From JAFMDF01 sp965277445 (lineage in GTDB: Bacteria > Bacteroidota > Bacteroidia > Chitinophagales > Saprospiraceae), in contig CBDICY010000013.1 in assembly GCA_965277445.1 (NCBI GenBank), positions 2,914,001-2,978,000 of the forward strand: a stretch of DNA of 64,000 nt, written 5' to 3'. Below the pieces are notes generated by a model that saw nothing but the letters and a program-made list of their open reading frames with translations, was not told the DNA's origin and searched no databases. Both the position numbers and the translations under genes were made by a program. Positions within the stretch are counted from its first letter, which is position 1. Each line of letters starts with the position of its first letter. Of this stretch, positions 52,973-62,503 are shown one piece after another.

Positions 52973-55852
52973 CTATTGCAAGAGGTCTAAAATTCGTTGA
53001 GTTGTCCGTTGCACACTAAAACCTCCTAAGTGGTGCCAGACAATTTTACCATTGGTGTCAATCAGCATACTATATGGCAGCGTTTCTACTTTGTATTGCT
53101 CAATCATTTTAGTATTGGCTAACACGTGTTTACCAGGAAAAGTACCTTTAGCAACGTGATTTTTCCAATTAGTAGCATTTCTATCCGTAGAAACATACAA
53201 AAAGACAATATTATCTGATTTAAATTGTGCTTGTAATTTTTGATGCGCAGGTACTAGCCGAAGGCAAGGTTTGCACCAAGTAGCCCAAAAATCTAAAAAA
53301 ACTACTTTCCCTTTATAAGCTGATAAGCTGACCGAATTACCTTGAGCATCTAGTAAATTGAAGGCGGGGGCATCCATTCCTGTTACAATTCCTCGGCTTT
53401 CATGATAAGCTAATTTTACAAACTCCCGATATAATTCATAGGGGCAATTATCAATAAAATCATAGGCATCTCGCTCCGCCATGGCATTATTGGTACGTTT
53501 TATTTCTACAGAATGCTGTAAGGCTTTGTAAAAATAAAGTGGCTTTCCTTTTAAATATTTATCTGCTACCTCAAACTTAGACAATCCTTTGTTCTCTTCT
53601 TTTCTAACTTGGAAACTCAAAAAGTCTTGCAAATAATAAATGTAATATTTATTAGGTAAGGCACTTGCGTTATTGATTTTGACCTCCTCCATAAAGTCGT
53701 AATAATCAACGGGTACTTCCATTGGTGCTGGTTGATTTTGGAAAATTGGATGTTCATAAGGATAATTCATCAAATTAAAAGCATACCAGTAATTAATATT
53801 TGCATGTGCATACTTAACCACGTCTGCTGAAAGCGTATGACCTTCTAAATAGGTTCTTAAGAATTGTAATTTTTCTGTCCTTACTTTCTTCAAAAAGGTC
53901 TTAAAATCATTTGGGGAAGTGTGACGGATATTCGTTTCCAACTCTAATTCTATATGTTTGAATAATCTAGCAGCTGTTACAAAATAATTATTGATGCCAC
54001 TTCCCTTACCTGTAAAAGATAAACCTTCATATAAATCATTGCCGTTGATGGCTATGTTTAAGTCATAACTTGGTTGAAGGTATAAATCTATACTTTGCTT
54101 CCCTAGTTTTATCGTTGCAGTTGTACTAGATTTCAAAGCAACATCAAAATGAAAATCAGTTTCCGTTGAATTGGGAAAAGGAAAAGTTGTTTCTTCTCGA
54201 AGTAATGGATTGGTATTGATAATAATTTCTGGTCGATTAAGCGTTGAACGGCTTGTTTTTCCATCAATGGAAGTTATTCTAGCATATTTACTAAAATCTG
54301 GAGGGCTAATCACGATTTCTTCTGGAAGAATCGTCTCCAATGGTTTCTCTTTTGTCGCCGTTTCTTTATCTTTTTTGTCAATTAATTGAGTCGCTGTTTG
54401 TGCGGTAATTTCTTTCAGTAAACCAAGTATCTGCTTCGTACTATCTGCTTTGGGCACTATTTTTTGCTGGGGAATGGGTAAATCTTTAGCTATCACCAAG
54501 GCGTCACTAGTATCTTTTTCCATCACCGCATAAGCCGATTTTAAAATATCGGTATAACTATTTTCTTCTGCTTTTGCTAAATAGTCTTTTAATAAAGAAT
54601 GATCTTTTTCATGGTTCTTGATGACGTCCCAGTATAAATCTTTTGCAATTGCATAATGCATCACCTTTCCCTTGAAGCTTGCATATTTAAAATTTCGCAT
54701 TAATTCAGGGCGAGAATCTGGTATTTCCACCCATTTTCTAGTGTAAACCACCTTTTGCTTCAAGTTAATACCACCATTAAATACCCAACCAATTCGACCA
54801 TCTGCTAATTCAATCTTCAAAAATTTATCTCTATATCGTTTCCCTTGAAAGGGATAGCCAAAACGATCATTGGTTATATCTTGCAAATAAAGTACTTCTG
54901 AACCTCGTTCTAACTTAGCAAAACCAGACAATTCATCATGAGCCGCAGCTCTCACTTCTAAACTATCAATCAATACTTGTCCGAAAGTCTCTATCATTTT
55001 TACTTTTACCAACTCTTTCTTAGTTTCCGTTACATTTTTAAATTGTAGTTTCCCTTTCGCAATGCGTTCTTGACGCCAAGCAGTATACTGTTCTAAATAA
55101 AAAAGGTAATTGACATTATTTAGGGCTGCTTCATTATTCAAATCAAGCGTATCCATGAATTTAAAATATTCCTCGGATAAGTTCAGCGAAATCGGCAGGA
55201 CCTCAGAAGCAGGGTGTTCTGCTCGGTACCGCATTAGATTTTGCCCCCACCAATAATTAATATCTGCTTTTACGTATTCCATAAAAGCTTTAGTAAATTG
55301 AGTATCTGCTTTTATTAAAAAAGTATCTAAGAAATCTAATTTTTGTTGTTTATACTCACTTAATAATTTTTGATAATCGGTGGCTGTTTTTTTAGTCCTG
55401 CCATCTTCAATTTTCTTAGTATCCTTTACATCAAAAGTCAAAAAGGTTTGTTGTAAGTAATTATTAGAAAGCCCACCTTTACCGCTATATTGTAGAGAAT
55501 CCACAAATTTTTTTGCCGTAGATGCTACATAAATACTATCCGATGCTTCAATAAAAATCGGCACATTTACACCACTAAGGTCAATAAAACCTGGCATGTT
55601 TTCTTTAAAAGGAATTTCTAAATAAAAGGAGTCTTTAATAATTGGTGCAGAATAGGTAATTTCTTCGAAGGTGAGAAAATCTTTGTAAAAGCGAAGGGTA
55701 ATATGTTGGTTAGAATCAGCTTGCACTATTTTACCACAAAAAATAACAGAGGGTTTCACCCTATCGGTTTGCCCCCAAAGTGCCGTTATCCACATCATTA
55801 TGAATAAACAATTATATAATCTTAACCTCGTTTGTAGTAAATCTCTGAACAT
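52973..55852 (-). CDS. TlpA-type thioredoxin protein with duplicated N-terminal module and SH3-like insert
   Basis: The 959-residue protein has a signal peptide (ALWGQT). A module at about 40-290 (NINYWWGQNLMRYRAEHP-like) recurs at about 560-800 (NINYWYAFNLMNYPYEHP), so the gene arose from an internal duplication. Between them is an SH3-like stretch (about 308-360, ADGRIGWVFNGG). The C-terminal thioredoxin domain (about 825-959) has WATWCKPC (Cys pair near 860). It is likely a periplasmic, TlpA-like disulfide reductase with a large sensing or binding region. The thioredoxin fold occurs once, only after the second module. Confidence 0.82.
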   Translation of the reverse strand: MFRDLLQTRLRLYNCLFIMMWITALWGQTDRVKPSVIFCGKIVQADSNQHITLRFYKDFLTFEEITYSAPIIKDSFYLEIPFKENMPGFIDLSGVNVPIFIEASDSIYVASTAKKFVDSLQYSGKGGLSNNYLQQTFLTFDVKDTKKIEDGRTKKTATDYQKLLSEYKQQKLDFLDTFLIKADTQFTKAFMEYVKADINYWWGQNLMRYRAEHPASEVLPISLNLSEEYFKFMDTLDLNNEAALNNVNYLFYLEQYTAWRQERIAKGKLQFKNVTETKKELVKVKMIETFGQVLIDSLEVRAAAHDELSGFAKLERGSEVLYLQDITNDRFGYPFQGKRYRDKFLKIELADGRIGWVFNGGINLKQKVVYTRKWVEIPDSRPELMRNFKYASFKGKVMHYAIAKDLYWDVIKNHEKDHSLLKDYLAKAEENSYTDILKSAYAVMEKDTSDALVIAKDLPIPQQKIVPKADSTKQILGLLKEITAQTATQLIDKKDKETATKEKPLETILPEEIVISPPDFSKYARITSIDGKTSRSTLNRPEIIINTNPLLREETTFPFPNSTETDFHFDVALKSSTTATIKLGKQSIDLYLQPSYDLNIAINGNDLYEGLSFTGKGSGINNYFVTAARLFKHIELELETNIRHTSPNDFKTFLKKVRTEKLQFLRTYLEGHTLSADVVKYAHANINYWYAFNLMNYPYEHPIFQNQPAPMEVPVDYYDFMEEVKINNASALPNKYYIYYLQDFLSFQVRKEENKGLSKFEVADKYLKGKPLYFYKALQHSVEIKRTNNAMAERDAYDFIDNCPYELYREFVKLAYHESRGIVTGMDAPAFNLLDAQGNSVSLSAYKGKVVFLDFWATWCKPCLRLVPAHQKLQAQFKSDNIVFLYVSTDRNATNWKNHVAKGTFPGKHVLANTKMIEQYKVETLPYSMLIDTNGKIVWHHLGGFSVQRTTQRILDLLQ

Positions 55853-55930
55853 TTTATGGCTACTTACCGATGGATACCTAAATTTTTGTGCAAGCTAATA
55901 AATTACACTCGCTTCCTTTAATTAATGACA

Positions 55931-55938
55931 CAAATTTA
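55931..55938 (-). promoter_or_regulatory. -7 box of the TlpA-type gene
   Basis: TAAATTTG followed by TG on the minus strand, 78 bp before the start. No -33 TTG at usual spacing. Confidence 0.35.
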
Positions 55939-56017
55939 AAGGTTTTGACGGCTTTTTGCTTAGTTTTTTATATTAGAACACCAGTATTTTTAAAATCTTG
56001 GCATTTTAAAATTCAAC

Positions 56018-57196
56018 TTAATTATAGTAATCCATCTTTCGACCGTCTGGGGCGCTAATCGTCACTTTTGCTTCGTCACTCGCCTCTACCCTTCCGATTA
56101 TTTGCCCAGCTACATTGAAAGACTTAGCAATTTCAATAATCCTGTCGGCTATCGCCGGATCAACATATAACTCCAGTCGGTGTCCCATATTAAACACTTG
56201 GTACATCTCTTTCCAATCGGTGTCTGATTCCTCCTTAATCATTTGAAACAAAGGTGGAATCGGCAATAAATTATCTTTAACAATATGTACTTTATCTACA
56301 AATTTAATCACTTTGGTCTGCGCACCACCTGTACAATGAATCATGCCATCAATCTGTCCTTTAAATTCATCTAAAATCGCTTTAATAATTGGCAAATAAG
56401 TTCTCGTTGGAGATAGAATTAATTTACCGACATCAATTTTCTGACCATCAATATCCACTTTGTCTGTCAATTTTTTAGAACCAATATAAACCACCTCATC
56501 TGGCGTATTTGAATCAAAGCTATCTGGATATTTTTTGGCATATTCTTTCGCTAATACATCATGACGGGCAGAAGTTAAGCCATTACTCCCCATTCCTCCA
56601 TTATATTCGGATTCATAAGTGGCTTGTCCATAAGATGCTAAACCTACGATTACATTGCCCGGTTTGATGTCATTAACAATTAAATCTGCTTTTTTCATTC
56701 TTGCAAAAGCGGTATATCCCACATCAATCGTGCGGACAATATCTCCTACGTCTGCAGTTTCTCCACCTGCAGAATGTACGTTAATTCCGTAACTTGCCAA
56801 CTGATCCGTCAAAGCTTTAGTGGCTTGAATCAAGGTGGTGATTACTTCTCCTGTAATTAAATTCTTATTTCTGCCTATGGTAGAAGATATTAAAATATCA
56901 TCAACGCAGCCCACACACCCCATGTCATCTAAATTCATAATAAGGGCATCTTGCGCAATCCCTTTCCAAACCGATACATCGTCCGTTTCTTTCCAATACA
57001 AATAAGCTAAACTGGTTTTAGTACCTGAAGTATCTGCGTGCATTAAATTCACGAAATCTGCATCTCCTCCTGCTACATCAGGCAAGATTTTGCAAAACGC
57101 ATTCGGGTAAAGCCCTTTATCTAAGCCTTTAATCGCCTTATGTACTTCATCTTTAGTAGCAGAAACGCCTCTTAAATCGTATTTGTAATTTGACAT
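56018..57196 (-). CDS. purM: Phosphoribosylformylglycinamidine cyclo-ligase (AIR synthase)
   Basis: The 392-residue protein is the Bacteroidota form of PurM. It has the PurM ATP-binding layout with AQDALIMNLDDMGCVG, HSAGGETADVGD (about 140), GNVIVGLASYGQ and the C-terminal half with MIHCTGGAQTKVIKF and IIGRVE. The enzyme closes the imidazole ring of AIR in purine synthesis, with ATP. It lies downstream of the hydroxybutyryl-CoA dehydrogenase on the same strand, behind a small hairpin at 57261-57279. Confidence 0.88.
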   Translation of the reverse strand: MSNYKYDLRGVSATKDEVHKAIKGLDKGLYPNAFCKILPDVAGGDADFVNLMHADTSGTKTSLAYLYWKETDDVSVWKGIAQDALIMNLDDMGCVGCVDDILISSTIGRNKNLITGEVITTLIQATKALTDQLASYGINVHSAGGETADVGDIVRTIDVGYTAFARMKKADLIVNDIKPGNVIVGLASYGQATYESEYNGGMGSNGLTSARHDVLAKEYAKKYPDSFDSNTPDEVVYIGSKKLTDKVDIDGQKIDVGKLILSPTRTYLPIIKAILDEFKGQIDGMIHCTGGAQTKVIKFVDKVHIVKDNLLPIPPLFQMIKEESDTDWKEMYQVFNMGHRLELYVDPAIADRIIEIAKSFNVAGQIIGRVEASDEAKVTISAPDGRKMDYYN

Positions 57197-57260
57197 TCTT
57201 TAATTTTCAATTTTCAATATTAAGATTAGTGTTAAAGCATCGAAAATACTACACTTAAGC

Positions 57261-57279
57261 ATTCAGTTTTGAACTGAAT
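57261..57279. repeat. Small hairpin between hbd and purM
   Basis: ATTCAGTT pairs with AACTGAAT around TTG. It lies 19 bp downstream of the dehydrogenase stop; the following minus strand has no T-run, so termination is doubtful. Confidence 0.45.
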
Positions 57280-57298
57280 TGTAGTTATTGAAAAATAG

Positions 57299-58186
57299 TT
57301 AAGCAAATTGTGTAGCAACCACTAATTCTTTTCCTCCTTTTTGATAATTATAGAACCCTTCCCCTGTTTTTCGACCTAATTTACCTGCCGCCACCATATT
57401 TACCAAAAGAGGACAAGCGGCATATTTTGGATTACCAAAACCATCTTTTAACACCCTTAGAATCGCTAAACATACATCCAATCCAACAAAGTCCGCTAAT
57501 TGCAAAGGTCCCATCGGATGTCCCATTCCTAATTTCATCACGGTATCAATTTCTTTCACCCCCGCTACACCTTCATATAAGGTATAAAATGCTTCATTCA
57601 ATAAAGGCATCAACATTCTATTGGCGGCAAAACCTGGGTAATCCTTGATTTCAACGGGCACTTTGCCTAATTGCTTAGACAATTCCATAATGCTTTCCGT
57701 CACTTCTTTAGCCGTACCATAGCCATTAATTACCTCGACCAATTTCATAACTGGAACAGGGTTAAAAAAGTGCATACCAATTACTTTCTCTGGTCTTCCC
57801 GTAATGGCAGCAATTTTAGTAATGGAAATAGAAGAAGTATTACTGGCTAGAATCGCTTTAGCTGGCGCATTTTCGTCGATTTGCTTGAAAATTTTCAATT
57901 TCAAATCTACGTTTTCAGTAGCTGCTTCTACCACTAAATCGGCATCTTTTACCCCTGTTGATAAATCGGTGCTCGTCGTTATATTGGCTAAAGTAGCTCC
58001 TTTCTCCCCTACCGTTATTTTTTCTTTTCGTACCATTCGGTCTAAATTCTTACCAATAGTAACTAGCGCCTTTTCTAAGGCAGTCTCAGAAATATCCACC
58101 AAGGTGACAGAAAAATCTTTCATGGCAAAAATATGCGCAATTCCATTTCCCATTGTACCAGCACCGATGACCGTTATGTTTTGCAT
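57299..58186 (-). CDS. hbd: 3-hydroxybutyryl-CoA dehydrogenase
   Basis: The start at 58186 gives 295 residues beginning MQNITVIGAGTMGNGIA, the NAD-binding GxGxxG motif. The frame extends 20 codons upstream to 58246, but those codons are rich in Lys and Asn and unlike the family. Later motifs are SNTSSISITKIA, GMHFFNPVPVMKLVEV (catalytic His about 138) and GFAANRMLMPLLNEA. It reversibly oxidises 3-hydroxybutyryl-CoA to acetoacetyl-CoA in fatty-acid or butanoate metabolism. Confidence 0.9.
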   Translation of the reverse strand: MQNITVIGAGTMGNGIAHIFAMKDFSVTLVDISETALEKALVTIGKNLDRMVRKEKITVGEKGATLANITTSTDLSTGVKDADLVVEAATENVDLKLKIFKQIDENAPAKAILASNTSSISITKIAAITGRPEKVIGMHFFNPVPVMKLVEVINGYGTAKEVTESIMELSKQLGKVPVEIKDYPGFAANRMLMPLLNEAFYTLYEGVAGVKEIDTVMKLGMGHPMGPLQLADFVGLDVCLAILRVLKDGFGNPKYAACPLLVNMVAAGKLGRKTGEGFYNYQKGGKELVVATQFA

Positions 58187-58297
58187 TAATTTATTTTTAT
58201 GTTTACACTTATTTAAAAATAGGGGGTTTGCCCTTTCTAATAGCATTTTTATAGACTAAAATTATGCTATATGACAACCTGTTCTCTTTTAAAGTCG

Positions 58298-58329
58298 CAA
58301 AGGTAAATATTTATTTTAAGTCGTTTCAA
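58298..58329 (-). promoter_or_regulatory. Promoter of hbd
   Basis: On the minus strand TTG (58327-58329) stands 21 bases before TACCTTTG (58298-58305), which is followed by CG. This matches the -33/-7 consensus and lies 112 bp before the chosen start codon. Confidence 0.6.
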
Positions 58330-58441
58330 TATTCCTTAAGGAAACAATTAAATATCAATAAGGAAGGTTATTATTGTATAAGATATGCTTTTATTTGTGG
58401 CACTCTATGATGCAAAAATATACCTTACTAGAGCGACAAAA

Positions 58442-58481
58442 AAAAGTGCTAATTGATGATCCTCCACCAATTAGCACTTTT
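58442..58481. terminator. Terminator of the BNR-repeat lipoprotein
   Basis: A perfect 14-bp stem AAAAGTGCTAATTG (58442-58455, partner 58468-58481) with a 12-base loop; on the minus strand it is followed by TTTTTTGTCGC. It lies 25 bp after the stop codon. Confidence 0.8.
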
Positions 58482-58506
58482 ATAAGCTTAAGTTGCTATC
58501 TATAAA

Positions 58507-61500
58507 TTACATAGCCGACTCCTTCTTCTTCAACACAATGGCATCTACCGCTTTATCTTTCACCAATTTATTAAACTTAGGCAAATCTGAATTTTTAATC
58601 GCCTCAAATTCTAATAATTGCGCATCAATTCGTTTCGTCAATTCTTCTCGAACTTGAATCATGCCGTCGGTTGGGGGGTAATCGCCACGTTGAATTAAAG
58701 AGTTAAGATGCCCTAATTTGTTATTCAACCGAACTGGGAAATTTAAAGGATCTTGACCACTTCTATTCTTCGTTTGGTATAAAGCCTTTTCTACCTTTTC
58801 CATCTTCTCATTAATTTCATCCGCCAATTCGCCAATTTCTTTCTTATCGTCATCGTCTCCAATTAATTCTTTATAATTATTTAATTGGTCTCTTACTTTT
58901 CGAATATCGATAATCGCCTCATGCGTTTCGGTTAACTTGTCTCCCACCCCTTTGATAAAATCAAACTGCTTTTGAATATCAGCTAAAGATACTTCAGACC
59001 GTGGGTCTTTTAAGATTTTAAATTCTTTGGTCTGTTCCTCATCGCCTACTTTCAAAGTAACCTTATAATCGCCAGGTACGGCTTGTGGTCCATTTAAAGA
59101 GGCCCACCACATAATCATCCCATCGAACTTTTTAGCTGCGGGATAAGTCATATTCCATGAAAATTGGTTTCCTCCTTCTTTTACTTTTAATTTATCTGCT
59201 TTTTCCTTTGCCTTAGTAGAATAGGTGCGGATTAAATCACCATCTGCTTCATAAAAAGATAAAGAAACATCTTTGGTCACCGAAGTATCTTTTAGATTGA
59301 AATGTACCATTACACCTCCTGGGTGATTCATTCCTGCGTTCCTAGGTTTTGGATTTTGCCAGCCGCCCATACGATAACTGTCCATTGGCTTAAATAAATG
59401 CACTTTGGCATTTGTCATACCATCATTTAATTGGTGCAAAACCGTTAAATCATCAATCATCCAAACCGAACGACCTTGGGTGGCGGCAATTAAATTATCA
59501 TTCTTTATAGCCAAGTCTGTTATTGGTACAATTGGCAAATTCATTTGATACGGTTGCCAATTAGCGCCATCGTCAAAAGAGATATACATACCTGTTTCCG
59601 TACCAGCAAATAATAATCCCTGTTTATTAGGGTCTGCTCGAATTACTCTAGTAAAATGTTGATTATCAATCCCATTTACTATTTTTGTCCACGTTTGACC
59701 GTAATCTTTGGTCTTGTATAAATAAGGTCTAAAATCACCACCTTTGTATAACGTACCTGCAAAATACGCCCCTCCATCAGAATGCGGGTCTGGGTCTACG
59801 CTATTCCACATCAACCATTTTGGCGCACCTTTAGGCGTGACATCCGTCCAAGTTTTACCGCCATCTTTAGACACATTGATTCGACCATCGTCTGAACCAG
59901 TCCATAATAAATCTTTCACTCTAGCAGATTCTGCTGCGGCAAAAATGGTGCAGTAATATTCTACAGAGGTGTTATCTTGGGTAATGGGACCACCAGAAGA
60001 TACTTGCTTAGCAGGATCATTCCTCGTTAAATCTGGGCTAATTAAATCCCAACTTTGTCCCTCATTCATAGAGACGTGCAAGTGGTTAGAAGCTGTATAT
60101 AATTTATTCGGATCATGGGGAGAAATGAAAATAGGGAAATTCCATTGGAAACGGTATTTCATTCCATCTGCGCCCCAACCCATTGGTAAATCTGGATGCA
60201 CATTAATCACTCTAGCTTTATCGGTTCTATGGTCTAATCTAACAAAAAAGCCATCATAACTACCGCCGTAAACAACCTCATTATTTCGTGGATCAATGGC
60301 AATATGACCACTTTCGCCACCAGCTGTTACCTCCCAGTCATCTTCTGTAATCGAACCGCCATCAGATCGGTGTTTAATCCGCTGGGTAGAATTATCTTGT
60401 TGAGCTACGTATATCTTGTAAGGGAAAGCATTATCAGTCGTAACACGGTAATATTGAGCGGTTGGTTGATTCATATAGGTACTCCAATTGGTGCCGCCAC
60501 TAAATGACACTTGCACTCCACCGTCATCGGCAACTGCCATTCTAGATGGGTCTTCTGGCGCAATCCAAAGGTCGTGGTGGTCACCGTGAGGTGTCCGCAT
60601 AGTTTTAAAAGATTTACCACCATCTTTTGATTTATGAAAGCGCACATTTAATCCATAGATCACATCTTCGTCTTGAGGATCCGCATAAATTCGGCTATAA
60701 TACCAAGCTCTTTGTCTTAAGTCCCGCGTACCATTTAATAAAGACCAAGTTTTTCCAGCATCAGAAGAAACAAATAAACCACCTTTTTCTGCTTCTACTT
60801 GCGCCCATACTTTATTAGAATTAACAGGAGAAACCGTTACCCCAATAATTCCTAAAGTACCCTCAGGGAAACCTTTGTTTTTAGAAATCTCCTTCCAATT
60901 GTCTCCACCATCTGTACTTTTCCAAAGCGCAGAACCTTCTCCTCCACTTTCTAAACTATAAGGTGTTCGGTTGATATTCCAAGTCGAAGCATAAATAATT
61001 CTGGGGTTATTTGGGTCTAAAATCAAATCACAACCACCAGCATCTTTATTGACAAATAAAACTTTCTCCCAAGATTCACCACCATTTTTCGAGCGGTAAA
61101 CCCCTCTTTCATTGCTAGAGGCAAAAACATTTCCCAATGCCGCCGCATACACCAAATCAGGATTTTTAGGATGCACTCGAATTCTAGGAATATGGTAAGT
61201 TTTGTCTAAACCGATAGATTTCCAAGTTGATCCCGCATCTTCTGATTTCCACATACCATAGCCATAGGACATATTTCCTCTAACGGTAACTTCTCCCCCA
61301 CCAACATAAATTACATTAGGGTCATATTCACTTACCGCTACCGAACCGATAGATCCGCCAAAGTAGCCATCAGAAATATTATTCCAAGATTGTCCACCAT
61401 CTTCCGTTTTCCAAACACCGCCGCCTGCAGCTCCCATATAATATAGGTTTGGTTTCCCAGATACGCCTGCCACCGCAGCTGATCGGCCGCCCCGATAAGG

Positions 61501-61656
61501 ACCTAAATTTCGCCATTTTACGGCATCGTATAAAGATTCGTCAAATTTGACCTTAGCGGAGCTGCTTTTAGTCACTTTTTGCGCAGTAACTGGAGCACAA
61601 CTGAAAAAGCAAAAACATAGGCCAATAAATAGGAAAGGAGTGTATAAATTCCTCAT
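58507..61656 (-). CDS. Lipoprotein with BNR/VPS10-type beta-propeller repeats
   Basis: The 1049-residue protein has a lipoprotein-type signal (CFCFFSC, Cys20). Residues about 45-760 hold many BNR/sortilin-like propeller blades with repeated DGG-SW and KS-DGGKTW motifs (GVWKTEDGGQSW, ALWKSTDGGDNW, GLFVSSDAGKTW). A helical and Ig-like C-terminal part follows (about 760-1049), including a long charged coil. Many such proteins are filed as glycosyl hydrolases, but no catalytic residues were recognised here, so a binding role is as likely. It is anchored to a membrane, probably the outer one. Confidence 0.82.
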   Translation of the reverse strand: MRNLYTPFLFIGLCFCFFSCAPVTAQKVTKSSSAKVKFDESLYDAVKWRNLGPYRGGRSAAVAGVSGKPNLYYMGAAGGGVWKTEDGGQSWNNISDGYFGGSIGSVAVSEYDPNVIYVGGGEVTVRGNMSYGYGMWKSEDAGSTWKSIGLDKTYHIPRIRVHPKNPDLVYAAALGNVFASSNERGVYRSKNGGESWEKVLFVNKDAGGCDLILDPNNPRIIYASTWNINRTPYSLESGGEGSALWKSTDGGDNWKEISKNKGFPEGTLGIIGVTVSPVNSNKVWAQVEAEKGGLFVSSDAGKTWSLLNGTRDLRQRAWYYSRIYADPQDEDVIYGLNVRFHKSKDGGKSFKTMRTPHGDHHDLWIAPEDPSRMAVADDGGVQVSFSGGTNWSTYMNQPTAQYYRVTTDNAFPYKIYVAQQDNSTQRIKHRSDGGSITEDDWEVTAGGESGHIAIDPRNNEVVYGGSYDGFFVRLDHRTDKARVINVHPDLPMGWGADGMKYRFQWNFPIFISPHDPNKLYTASNHLHVSMNEGQSWDLISPDLTRNDPAKQVSSGGPITQDNTSVEYYCTIFAAAESARVKDLLWTGSDDGRINVSKDGGKTWTDVTPKGAPKWLMWNSVDPDPHSDGGAYFAGTLYKGGDFRPYLYKTKDYGQTWTKIVNGIDNQHFTRVIRADPNKQGLLFAGTETGMYISFDDGANWQPYQMNLPIVPITDLAIKNDNLIAATQGRSVWMIDDLTVLHQLNDGMTNAKVHLFKPMDSYRMGGWQNPKPRNAGMNHPGGVMVHFNLKDTSVTKDVSLSFYEADGDLIRTYSTKAKEKADKLKVKEGGNQFSWNMTYPAAKKFDGMIMWWASLNGPQAVPGDYKVTLKVGDEEQTKEFKILKDPRSEVSLADIQKQFDFIKGVGDKLTETHEAIIDIRKVRDQLNNYKELIGDDDDKKEIGELADEINEKMEKVEKALYQTKNRSGQDPLNFPVRLNNKLGHLNSLIQRGDYPPTDGMIQVREELTKRIDAQLLEFEAIKNSDLPKFNKLVKDKAVDAIVLKKKESAM

Positions 61657-61679
61657 TCATTAAAAGTTTTGGTTCTAAA

Positions 61680-61770
61680 AGAAAGGTATCAAGGTACAAG
61701 GGTTGAAAGGTATAAAGGGTCGAATTACAGCTTTGTACCTATACACCTGTGTACCTCTATACCCTTTGGA
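61680..61770. repeat. Imperfect inverted repeat upstream of the BNR gene
   Basis: The stretch AAGGTATCAAGGTACAAGGG near 61680-61716 resembles the reverse complement of 61733-61770, about 28 of 36 bases. It sits between the BNR gene start and its -7 box at 61775-61782 (TATATTTG, minus strand). Confidence 0.4.
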
Positions 61771-61774
61771 TTGC

Positions 61775-61782
61775 CAAATATA
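61775..61782 (-). promoter_or_regulatory. Possible -7 box of the BNR gene
   Basis: TATATTTG on the minus strand, 119 bp before the start codon. No -33 TTG at usual distance. Confidence 0.35.
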
Positions 61783-61843
61783 GGAAATTGTTGGGATATG
61801 AAAGTTGATTTTTTTTTGAAGTGATATTTTGGCGGAATTTTAT

Positions 61844-61851
61844 TATATTTG
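61844..61851 (+). promoter_or_regulatory. -7 box in front of the xisH remnant
   Basis: TATATTTG fits TAnnTTTG and lies 39 bp before the remnant's ATG. A TTG at 61816-61818 is 25 bases upstream, a little too far. Confidence 0.4.
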
Positions 61852-61890
61852 TAAGACAGCATACTATTTGAACAACATATACACAACCAA

Positions 61891-62010
61891 ATGGCTAGAG
61901 ATTTGATTCATTTTGCGATTAGAAAAGCATTAGAAAAAGAAGGATGGCTCGTAATTGATGATCCTTTAACTGTGCCTGGGGCGGAGGTACATAGAGCTGC
62001 AAATGACTGA
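61891..62010 (+). pseudogene. xisH: Truncated XisH-family gene remnant
   Basis: The 39-residue reading frame is too short for a complete gene. It reads MARDLIHFAIRKALEKEG, then WLVIDDPLTV, the well-known opening of XisH proteins (excision-controlling factor family, usually about 135-140 residues). After the TV residues the family sequence is lost: PGAEVHRAAND and a stop follow. The partner xisI is not present. This looks like the leftover of a xisH/xisI pair deleted in the past. Confidence 0.65.
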
Positions 62011-62087
62011 GTAATTTTGAAATAGATAAGAGGAAGCCTTTCAAATGTAACTAAGCTCTCCTTGCCCTAAACCCTTTGCTTTAGAGC

Positions 62088-62444
62088 CTAAAATTTATCA
62101 ATAATCTTTTTTAAAGCAGCAATCTCTTCTTCATTTAATTTTTCTTCATCCACCATAAAAGACAATAAAGAGGCAGGTGAATTATCAAAATAGCCTTTCA
62201 TTACTTTTTTCATAAACTTCTTTCGATAATCTGCCTTAGAAATAGCAGGGAAGTATTGGTAGGTATTGCCGTATTTTGTAAAATCTAAATAGCCTTTTCT
62301 ATCCAGGATTCGAACAATGGAGGAAATGGTATTATAAGGCGGTTTGGGGTCTGGTAACTCCGCAATAATTTCTTTGACAAAGGCTTTTTCTAGCTGCCAA
62401 AAAATGAGCATGACCTCTTCTTCTTTTTTTGTTAATTCTTCCAT
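62088..62444 (-). CDS. BlaI/MecI/CopY-family transcriptional repressor
   Basis: The 118-residue protein has the BlaI winged helix: LTKKEEEVMLIFWQLEKAFVKEI at the start, PPYNTISSIVRILDRKGYL as recognition part (about 35-53), and a C-terminal dimerisation helix region with SFMVDEEKLNEEEIAAL. The cleavage-prone region of BlaI homologues is present in outline. It lies 59 bp downstream of an M56 peptidase gene, and the pair forms a two-gene regulator. The gene order (M56 first, BlaI second) is the reverse of the classical bla operon. Confidence 0.88.
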   Translation of the reverse strand: MEELTKKEEEVMLIFWQLEKAFVKEIIAELPDPKPPYNTISSIVRILDRKGYLDFTKYGNTYQYFPAISKADYRKKFMKKVMKGYFDNSPASLLSFMVDEEKLNEEEIAALKKIIDKF

Positions 62445-62463
62445 GTGTTAATTATTGTAAATA

Positions 62464-62496
62464 AAATCATAGTGATTTTGAAAGTCACTATGATTT
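62464..62496. promoter_or_regulatory. Palindrome between M56 gene and blaI-like gene: operator or terminator
   Basis: AAATCATAGTGA (62464-62475) pairs perfectly with 62485-62496 around a 9-base spacer. It lies 7 bp after the M56 stop codon and 19 bp before the BlaI start. It could be the BlaI operator or a weak terminator (the minus strand continues TTTTATTTAC). Dyad symmetry in front of a BlaI gene favours an operator, but the motif is not the TACA/TGTA of staphylococci. Confidence 0.5.
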
Positions 62497-62503
62497 ATTG
62501 TTT

